Assembly: GCA_003136075.1 (NCBI GenBank)
Contig: PNBP01000071.1
Location: 37,776-43,240 of the forward strand
Reading direction: 5' to 3'
Origin: Methanoregula sp.
GTDB lineage: Archaea > Halobacteriota > Methanomicrobia > Methanomicrobiales > Methanospirillaceae
DNA length: 5,465 bases
Of this stretch, positions 1 to 3,730 are shown piece by piece. The notes under the pieces were generated by a model that did no database searches, was not told the origin of the DNA, and was given only the letters and a program-made list of their open reading frames with translations. The number at the start of each line of letters is the position of its first letter. Within the stretch, counting starts at the first letter, position 1. The translations under genes were made by a program, and so were the position numbers.

Positions 1-2
1 AT

Positions 3-296
3 AACACCCGGATATGGGTAGAAGTAAACGAGATCCCCATCGTAAAAATCGGCAAGGTTGTAGCGATTGCCGGGTCTCTTGTTGATGTCACCGAGAAAAA
101 ACGGGTTGATGAAGGACTGGTCGAAGCAGAGGTATTCATCAAGAGGTATGGCAGCCAGAAACCCGGCAGGGGCGCTTACCAGCCCGCAGTGGCAAAAGCA
201 AAGAGTCCGTTTGGATTTTTCACCTCCCTGTTTTCCAAAGATAAGGGTGGGGAGGAAGAGGACGAGCCTCTTGATATCCCGGCAAATCTCCGGTAA
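3..296 (+). CDS. PAS/PAC domain signalling protein, C-terminal end (5' partial)
   Basis: The reading frame is already open at the left edge and runs 97 codons to a TAA, so only the C-terminus is present. The first 37 or so residues fit the end of a PAS domain with its PAC motif: an IWVEVN strand, an IVKIGKVVAIAG strand, and then the typical exit DVTEKKRVDEGL leading into a helix. PAS domains bind small ligands or cofactors or mediate signalling contacts. In methanogens they often occur in multi-PAS histidine kinases or in proteins lacking a kinase. No histidine-kinase or ATPase domain follows, so the protein ends with this PAS unit plus a tail of about 60 residues. The tail is basic and glycine-rich, then has a hydrophobic FGFFTSLF patch and a strongly acidic stretch (GGEEEDEP). 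The tail function is unknown. The PAS call rests on pattern recognition; the upstream domain architecture cannot be seen. Confidence 0.72.
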   Translation, partial: NTRIWVEVNEIPIVKIGKVVAIAGSLVDVTEKKRVDEGLVEAEVFIKRYGSQKPGRGAYQPAVAKAKSPFGFFTSLFSKDKGGEEEDEPLDIPANLR

Positions 297-297
297 A

Positions 298-321
298 TTT
301 TTTTGGCATTCTGGTTTTTTT
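298..321 (+). terminator. Poly-T transcription terminator after the PAS gene
   Basis: Two runs of seven T (298-304 and 315-321) begin two bases after the stop codon of the PAS gene. Archaeal RNA polymerase terminates at such T-tracts without needing a hairpin. Further T7 runs at 399-405 and 430-436 could act as backups. The role is inferred from sequence only. Confidence 0.5.
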
Positions 322-463
322 GTTGAAACGCCCGGAACTCCACAATTTTAAAACCCCGTGCTGATGGAGCGACCGGGATCCCTTGGCCTCTTTTAGAATT
401 TTTTTCCCGTGCCGGAATTCTGTACCGGATTTTTTTGCATCGCCGCGTCTTCCGGAACCGGAA

Positions 464-541
464 GGGTACCTCACTGATCAAGAGGTACCCCCCAAGGGGG
501 TGGGTCATGCTGAGGGAGGTACCCTGGGTGGGGGGTACCTC
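464..541. repeat. Palindromic GGTACC element, copy 1 (with a lone preceding arm)
   Basis: The core (482-541, 60 bp) begins with GAGGTACCCCCC and ends with its exact reverse complement GGGGGGTACCTC, a perfect 12-bp terminal inverted repeat. Inside, AGGTACCC (517-524) and GGGTACCT (533-540) form a second possible hairpin with an 8-base loop. A C-run facing a G-run (489-500) forms a third. Just upstream, 464-472 repeats the right arm (GGGTACCTC), followed by ACTGATCA, also seen before copy 3. It may be the end of a further, degraded copy. Strand is undefined because the element is near-palindromic. Confidence 0.8.
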
Positions 542-550
542 ATGTACTGC

Positions 551-609
551 CAGGTACCCCATAAGGGGGAGGGGTCGTACTGAGGCAGGTACCCCCCCAG
601 GGGTACTTC
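551..609. repeat. Palindromic GGTACC element, copy 2
   Basis: This copy (57-bp core 552-608) lies 10 bases after copy 1, giving a tandem period of about 70 bp. Its arms AGGTACCCC and GGGGTACTT pair over 9 positions with one G.U wobble. The inner GGTACC (588-593) sits 35 bp from the first one (553-558), almost the same spacing as in copies 1 and 3 (34 and 35 bp). The interior TCGTACTGAGG matches copy 3 exactly, and copy 1 differs at two positions. The 3' hairpin AGGTACCCC/GGGGTACTT has a 4-base loop where copies 1 and 3 have 8 and 6 bases, so pairing persists while the loop sequence varies. Confidence 0.75.
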
Positions 610-736
610 TCTTTTTCCTGAGACCCCCCCTGCCCCATCATCCATTTTGAAAATTATTGCACATTTCCGGCTCAGGTTTTACGTCGGTGTTCTCTTGGAG
701 AGCCGGGTTTTACCAAGGGGTTTTGCCGGGTCCACC

Positions 737-808
737 CCTCACTGATCATGAGGTACCCCCCAGGGGGGGTCTGTCGTACTGAGGGAGGTACCCTGCTGGG
801 GGTACCTC
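737..808. repeat. Palindromic GGTACC element, copy 3
   Basis: This is a separate copy about 140 bp from copy 2, with a 59-bp core (750-808). Its arms GAGGTACCCCC and GGGGGTACCTC are perfect inverted repeats of 11 bp. It shares the leading CCTCACTGATCA (737-748) with copy 1 and the interior TCGTACTGAGG with copy 2. The 3' hairpin AGGTACCC (786-793), loop TGCTGG, GGGTACCT (800-807) is perfect. Because it is detached from the tandem pair yet equally well preserved, the unit behaves like a dispersed element rather than a simple tandem expansion. Confidence 0.78.
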
Positions 809-815
809 TGGTTGT

Positions 816-821
816 AAAAAA
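816..821 (-). terminator. Possible poly-T terminator of the minus-strand toxin-antitoxin operon
   Basis: An A6 run on the + strand reads as T6 on the - strand, about 40 bases beyond the stop of the HicB-like fragment and just before the palindromic element of copy 3. It is short, so support is modest. Confidence 0.3.
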
Positions 822-862
822 GTTGGGAGGGTGCGGGTAGATTGCCGGGCGGTTGGGAACGA

Positions 863-1030
863 TCAGCGGGCGAGCGCACTGATATGCAGTTCGATGGCTT
901 CGGCAATATTTTTCTTCGCCTCTGCCTCGGTCTTTCCCTGAGAGATGCAACCGGGGAGGTCGTTGGAGTTGGTGATGCGGATTGGATGAAAAAATAATGC
1001 TTGCGGGAAAAAAGCAGGTTTGGTTAACAT
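863..1030 (-). pseudogene. HicB-like antitoxin fragment with replaced N-terminus (55 residues)
   Basis: The frame starts at an ATG overlapping the stop of the zinc-finger gene by 7 bases and ends in TGA. Residues 25-55 match the HicB/UPF0150 family: DLPGCISQGKT, then an amphipathic helix EAEAKKNIAEAIELHI. In complete HicB antitoxins this LPGC-x-QG-T segment follows an N-terminal pair of beta strands (about 25-30 residues), and the partial RNase H-like fold neutralises a HicA mRNA interferase. Here the first 18 or so residues are instead rich in F, P and H (AFFPQALFFHP) and do not resemble those strands. No HicA gene is nearby, and no DNA-binding C-terminal domain is present. I read it as a decayed HicB remnant, still translatable through coupling to the gene before it. 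A shortened functional protein cannot be excluded. Confidence 0.62.
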
Positions 1031-1266
1031 GGCATAGCAGAGCCGGGAACGTACCTTCGTACATCTACCTGTGCCCCACTCTTTGCCATGTGTTCTGCGA
1101 TGGTAAGAATTTCATGGGCGACATGCTCATCGACATAATCCTCGCCGCAGTTTGTGCAGACCCGGGCAGGAACATCTTTTACGACAAGGGTCATTCCGTC
1201 GCGATCAAAGGTGACGGTTGTTGTGCCCTCTTTGGTTTCCCCGTGTTTACAGATGACGCACTTCAT
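1024..1266 (-). CDS. YgiT/MqsA-type zinc-finger protein, predicted antitoxin
   Basis: This 80-residue protein has the two CxxC pairs of YgiT-type zinc fingers: C3-x-x-C6 at the N-terminus and C37-x-x-C40 in VCTNCGEDY. A beta-rich segment lies between them (TTTVTFDRDGMTLVVKDVPA), and a helix follows (VDEHVAHEILTIAEHMAKSG). This is the N-terminal, metal-binding and toxin-binding half of MqsA-like antitoxins. The DNA-binding HTH half of classical MqsA is absent, as is usual for the short archaeal and cyanobacterial versions. Its ATG overlaps the stop of the DUF4258 gene by four bases (ATGA), with GGAG about 6 bases upstream acting as ribosome binding site, so the two are translationally coupled. 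The pairing supports a type II toxin-antitoxin module with this protein as the antitoxin. The last few residues (GSAMPC) look unconserved. Confidence 0.85.
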   Translation of the reverse strand: MKCVICKHGETKEGTTTVTFDRDGMTLVVKDVPARVCTNCGEDYVDEHVAHEILTIAEHMAKSGAQVDVRRYVPGSAMPC

Positions 1267-1565
1267 GATCTTCTCCGTGTAGTATTATCAGACCACACAT
1301 CCGGGTCTGGTTCATATGCTGTGATAACAATAGCTTCCCGATCTACATTATTGTATGCCATGACGACGTGAAGCGGGCGATTGTTTACCTCCCCTGAAAC
1401 GAGACAACTGGGATACGGCACATCATCAGGATAGTCTTCTATGATGGTGCCAAGTCCGAGTAATTCACGAATATCAGAATCCGAGATTCTCCGCTGGAAC
1501 ATCTGCCGTAACGCATGGATACGGAATGTCAGGTTTCGGTACACCGGATATTTTTTATCGTTCAT
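1263..1565 (-). CDS. DUF4258 family protein, predicted toxin of a type II toxin-antitoxin pair
   Basis: This 100-residue protein carries all the recognisable DUF4258 blocks: HALRQMFQRRIS (from residue 17), IIEDYPDDVPYPSCLV (41-56), NRPLHVVMAY (62-71) and a C-terminal VITAYEPDPDVW (80-91). DUF4258 proteins are small alpha/beta proteins thought to be related to the RelE/BrnT toxin fold. Candidate functional residues are H17, R20, R25/R26, R63 and H66, by analogy only. Genes of this family are often followed by a YgiT-type zinc-finger gene, as here, which underlies the toxin-antitoxin prediction. The start ATG overlaps the stop of the upstream restriction-modification remnant by four bases, with GGAG in GAAGGAGCA placed as ribosome binding site. 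Expression would therefore have depended on the restriction-modification transcript, whose 5' part is missing. The molecular target is unknown. Confidence 0.85.
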   Translation of the reverse strand: MNDKKYPVYRNLTFRIHALRQMFQRRISDSDIRELLGLGTIIEDYPDDVPYPSCLVSGEVNNRPLHVVMAYNNVDREAIVITAYEPDPDVWSDNTTRRRS

Positions 1566-1981
1566 TTCCCTGCTCCTTCCACAACCGCAATCTCATCTTT
1601 CGTCAGCCCATACAATTTATACACGATCTGATCGATAAGAGTATCCGTTGCCTCAATCTTCTTCATGAGCGGATTCAGTTTTGCAACCGAACTATCGTAC
1701 CAGTCTTTTAAGGTATCATGATGTGCCCGGCTCTTGGGATTATACCCTTCCTTGATCTTACTCTTGTTTTTCACCAGCACATCGACAAATTTTGTGAAAT
1801 CATTCGCGTAATATTCCTGGATCAGCGTCTTGTTCGAAAGCGTATCAACCGAGGCCCCAATCTCGCTTTCAACGAAATTCAGGAACGCTTTAATCTCTGT
1901 ATTCTTCGCTTTGTTCATCTCCACCATCTGTTCTGCAAGGAACGCAAGGAGATCATGAACGACATCCGCACTCGTACGGAA
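1562..1981 (-). pseudogene. C-terminal remnant of a type IIG-like restriction-modification protein
   Basis: From 1981 the frame reads FRTSADVVHDLLAFLAEQM and continues to a TGA at 1562, about 139 residues. A stop (TGA) lies directly upstream at 1982-1984. The VVHDLLAFLAEQM...MNK segment and the final block TDTLIDQIVYKLYGLTKDEIAVVEG are typical of the extreme C-terminus of large type IIG/Eco57I-like restriction-methylation proteins (usually around 1000 residues). There this tail packs behind the target recognition region. The methylase motifs (such as NPPY), the nuclease and the recognition domain are all missing. An internal ATG at 1927 could give a 121-residue peptide, but the family-like sequence continues upstream of it. 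That favours 5' truncation by deletion or insertion over a genuine small gene. It is the first member of the coupled run that continues into the DUF4258 gene. Confidence 0.78.
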
Positions 1982-2178
1982 TCATGGGCAAAGCAAGGAT
2001 GAGGGAAAATGGGGGGATTCGAAGATTGACGTTCGCATAGTTGGGGTGGGTAATAGGGATCTTGTAAAAATGCCACTATTCTAATCACGCTTTCACAGTC
2101 TAGCATACCGGTTCTGCAATTGCGGCGCGTTCTTTTCAAAAAACTCGAACACAGAATATGTTGTGACTTATCCAAAGC

Positions 2179-2190
2179 CAAAAATTATTC
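2179..2190 (+). promoter_or_regulatory. Possible TATA box for the DUF2971 gene
   Basis: CAAAAATTATTC lies about 25-35 bases before the ATG at 2215, preceded by purine-rich bases that could serve as a BRE element. No ribosome binding site is visible before the ATG. A leaderless transcript starting at or near 2215 would put the box at the standard archaeal distance. This is inference from spacing and AT content. Confidence 0.35.
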
Positions 2191-2214
2191 AGTACATTCA
2201 TTGAAGTATGGATA

Positions 2215-2997
2215 ATGTATCTGGATAATTCCCATATTTCTAAACCAGATGATAAAGATATAAAAATATGGCGTTATTTGGATATTTCGAAATTTCTTTC
2301 AATAATTGATAAACGGGCGTTATTCTTTTCAAGAGCTGAATATCTTGGTGATCCATTTGAAGGATCAATCCCGCAGTCAAAAGGTCAAATAAATCTCAAC
2401 AAGTATTTTGGGCGTGTTTCGAATGTGATGTATTCGGATGATGGAACCGCCCATGAATGGTATTCTGATCATTATCTTTTTCGAAATATGGCCTATCTTT
2501 GTTGTTTTCATATGAATCCGATTGAATCGACCGCGTTGTGGTCGATTTATGCTCAAAACAACAATGGTATTGCAATTCAATCAACATTCGATAGATTATG
2601 CAAATGTTTCCATGTCGATCACGTAAATACGGAAAATATCGGAGTAGTCAAATATATTGATTATTTTCCTGAATCCCCTGAAACGATTGATGTCCTAAAA
2701 TGGGCTCCTTTGCCCCTTTTTTATAAAAGAAAAAATTATGAACACGAAAGAGAATTACGCGCGATAATTCCATTCCCTGCGAGTGTTTTACGAGGAGGGG
2801 AGCTAACGAAGGAAATTCTTGATAGATTTCCAAAGGGATTATTTATACCGGTTGACTTGGATATCCTCATTGAGAGAATTTATCTCGCTCCATCATCTCC
2901 GTCTTGGATTAAGGATTTGTTAAATTCAATTCTAAAAAAATATGAAGTAAACAAAGAGATTTGGCCATCTGCTTTGGATCAGAGTCCAATTATCTAA
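2215..2997 (+). CDS. DUF2971 family protein
   Basis: This 260-residue protein is full length for the DUF2971 family. The conserved blocks appear in order: IWRYLDISKFLSII (18-31), ALFFSRAEYLGDPFEG (35-50), CFHMNPIESTALWSIYA followed by NGIAIQ (97-122), YKRKNYEHERELRAI (170-184), and a C-terminal IERIYLAPSSPSWIKDLL (219-236). The repeated use of R, DP-EG, W-Y-G and K-x(6-8)-E-x-E-x-R positions suggests an enzyme. A distant resemblance to ADP-ribosyltransferase-like folds is my speculation, not established. The family is uncharacterised and often lies in accessory or defence-rich regions. No signal peptide or membrane segment is visible, so it should be cytoplasmic. ATG 2215 is the first ATG in frame; no other usual start lies shortly upstream. 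Codon use is AT-rich, unlike the toxin-antitoxin genes before it and like the genes after it. It converges on the small membrane protein gene, 58 bases away. Confidence 0.82.
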   Translation: MYLDNSHISKPDDKDIKIWRYLDISKFLSIIDKRALFFSRAEYLGDPFEGSIPQSKGQINLNKYFGRVSNVMYSDDGTAHEWYSDHYLFRNMAYLCCFHMNPIESTALWSIYAQNNNGIAIQSTFDRLCKCFHVDHVNTENIGVVKYIDYFPESPETIDVLKWAPLPLFYKRKNYEHERELRAIIPFPASVLRGGELTKEILDRFPKGLFIPVDLDILIERIYLAPSSPSWIKDLLNSILKKYEVNKEIWPSALDQSPII

Positions 2998-3055
2998 TAT
3001 TACCATTTATTCATTCGATGTTCACGGATAGCGCAGTACTTTAGGCAATTGGAGC

Positions 3056-3301
3056 TTATTTTTTCGGTTTCACCCAATCGCTAATGGTTTCTCGCACTTT
3101 TTGATTTGTAGCATACATGAAAACCAAGAGTAGGCCAACGATTACTACACTTATTTGCGCGGGCAGGGTGCCAATGAATGATGCAACGACGTAATACATC
3201 ATAACAATCAATATAATTGCCACGAAAACGAGTTTAGCAATATCGATAAGATCCAACGTAGTTTGCTGAACCGGGTTTGGTTTTTGTTTTCTCGGGGGCA
3301 T
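3056..3301 (-). CDS. Small two-helix membrane protein, hypothetical
   Basis: This 81-residue protein has a basic, polar N-terminus (PPRKQKPNPVQQ). Two hydrophobic helices follow, at about residues 22-44 (IAKLVFVAIILIVMMYYVVA) and 48-66 (QISVVIVGLLLVFMYA), joined by a very short GTLPA turn. A charged tail follows (KVRETISDWVKPKK). The turn is too short for a domain, so it should be a helical hairpin in the membrane with both ends on the same side, most likely the cytoplasm by the positive-inside rule. I recognise no family. It is downstream of, and on the same strand as, another small membrane protein gene and the large gene at the right edge. Small two-helix membrane proteins serve as effectors in several defence systems, but nothing in this sequence proves that role. 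A TATA-like sequence lies upstream. Confidence 0.7.
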   Translation of the reverse strand: MPPRKQKPNPVQQTTLDLIDIAKLVFVAIILIVMMYYVVASFIGTLPAQISVVIVGLLLVFMYATNQKVRETISDWVKPKK

Positions 3302-3331
3302 AATGTATAATTCAAATGGGGCATCTTAACT

Positions 3332-3347
3332 TTATCTAAATTTTACA
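3332..3347 (-). promoter_or_regulatory. Possible TATA box for the 81-residue membrane protein gene
   Basis: On the - strand AAATTTAGATAAAG is found about 30-45 bases upstream of the ATG at 3301, in the gap after the preceding gene. This would give a very short leader or none. No GGAG-type ribosome binding site stands directly before the ATG. Weak, composition-based evidence. Confidence 0.3.
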
Positions 3348-3363
3348 TACGGCATTTTCACGA

Positions 3364-3657
3364 TCAAGAGATTCTTCTAAAATATAAGGATCCTGCACTT
3401 CCCGCAGCATCTCCAATTGCAAAATACACCAAGAAATTAACCATTTCAGTCATCGAATTGGTAAACTGGGTCGTGTTAAGTACAGCATTTGGGCTTGAAG
3501 GTGGAAATATTGCCGACATAAAAATATACGCGCTAACAATCCCTCCAATCTGAATTAAACCGATAATTCTTGGATCATCAATCAGCCATGAGATTAAGCC
3601 AATGACAATACCAGTAATAAAACTAATTAAAATATATCCCATTGTTATTTCTGGCAC
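3364..3657 (-). CDS. Small membrane protein, hypothetical
   Basis: This 97-residue protein begins MPEITMG and has hydrophobic helices at about 7-25 (YILISFITGIVIGLISWLI) and 31-51 (IIGLIQIGGIVSAYIFMSAIF), separated by a charged DDPR turn. A polar loop follows (PPSSPNAVLNTTQFTNS), then a third, weaker hydrophobic segment at about 73-92 with small residues (GDAAGSAGS), ending in YFRRIS. The small-residue-rich third segment could pack against the others in an oligomer. No family is recognised. It lies 73 bases after the stop of the large gene, on the same strand, and has its own good TATA-like box, so it may be transcribed separately. A function together with its neighbours is only an inference from position and shared composition. 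Confidence 0.65.
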   Translation of the reverse strand: MPEITMGYILISFITGIVIGLISWLIDDPRIIGLIQIGGIVSAYIFMSAIFPPSSPNAVLNTTQFTNSMTEMVNFLVYFAIGDAAGSAGSLYFRRIS

Positions 3658-3712
3658 TGTTCAATGATTTACTTATGATAGTAAAAAATTTGCCGTTGGC
3701 GCTGAACACTTT

Positions 3713-3730
3713 TGAAATATATAGAAGAAT
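3713..3730 (-). promoter_or_regulatory. TATA box candidate for the 97-residue membrane protein gene
   Basis: The - strand reads TTCTATATATTTCAAA in the gap between the large gene and the small membrane gene, about 60 bases before the ATG at 3657. It is the best TATA-like sequence in the window. Transcription starting about 25 bases downstream would leave a leader of roughly 35 bases. A T6 run on the same strand (3683-3688) could also end the transcript of the large gene. Confidence 0.45.

Larger units (their letters stand above)
297..862. other. Gene-free, repeat-bearing intergenic stretch
   Basis: No reading frame here looks like a real gene. The frames that stay open translate the GGTACC-rich repeats into low-complexity peptides rich in V, P, G, T and Y, and they differ between strands and frames. 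The stretch contains four T7 tracts in its first 140 bases, then the palindromic elements annotated separately. Between 609 and 734 there is a spacer in which I see no gene, RNA or repeat. After the last repeat, 809-862 contains an A6 run and then the end of the HicB-like fragment. The stretch lies between the 3' ends of two convergent transcripts, a common place for terminators and for repeat elements to accumulate. Confidence 0.6.

Noticed and set aside
176..650. Overlapping frames on both strands across the GGTACC repeats (including 383-583, 435-650, 220-474 and 176-562)
   Set aside because: They translate the palindromic repeats into V/P/G/T-rich strings, overlap each other and the PAS gene end, and lack any family resemblance.
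464..808. CRISPR array
   Set aside because: The units are about 60 bp, near-palindromic throughout and contiguous or widely separated. There are no uniform short repeats with unique spacers of equal size.
672..1064. 130-codon minus-strand frame through copy 3 of the repeat
   Set aside because: It crosses the repeat and the HicB-like fragment in a different frame; the HicB frame has recognisable family motifs and this one does not.
982..1371. 129-codon plus-strand frame
   Set aside because: It is antisense to the zinc-finger and DUF4258 genes, whose motifs are clear. Its sequence is a shadow.
1718..2002. Plus-strand frame antisense to the restriction-modification tail, and the 88-codon minus frame at 1915-2181
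   Set aside because: The minus-strand frame ending at 1562 has type IIG-like C-terminal sequence; these others have no protein-like features.
2005..2030. Minus-strand TTCGAATCC motif, resembling a tRNA T-arm or a tRNA-derived attachment site near the compositional boundary
   Set aside because: The bases before the loop (CAATC-like) do not pair with the C-run after it, so no T-stem forms. No acceptor stem or anticodon arm is found. Only a second copy elsewhere would revive the attachment-site idea.
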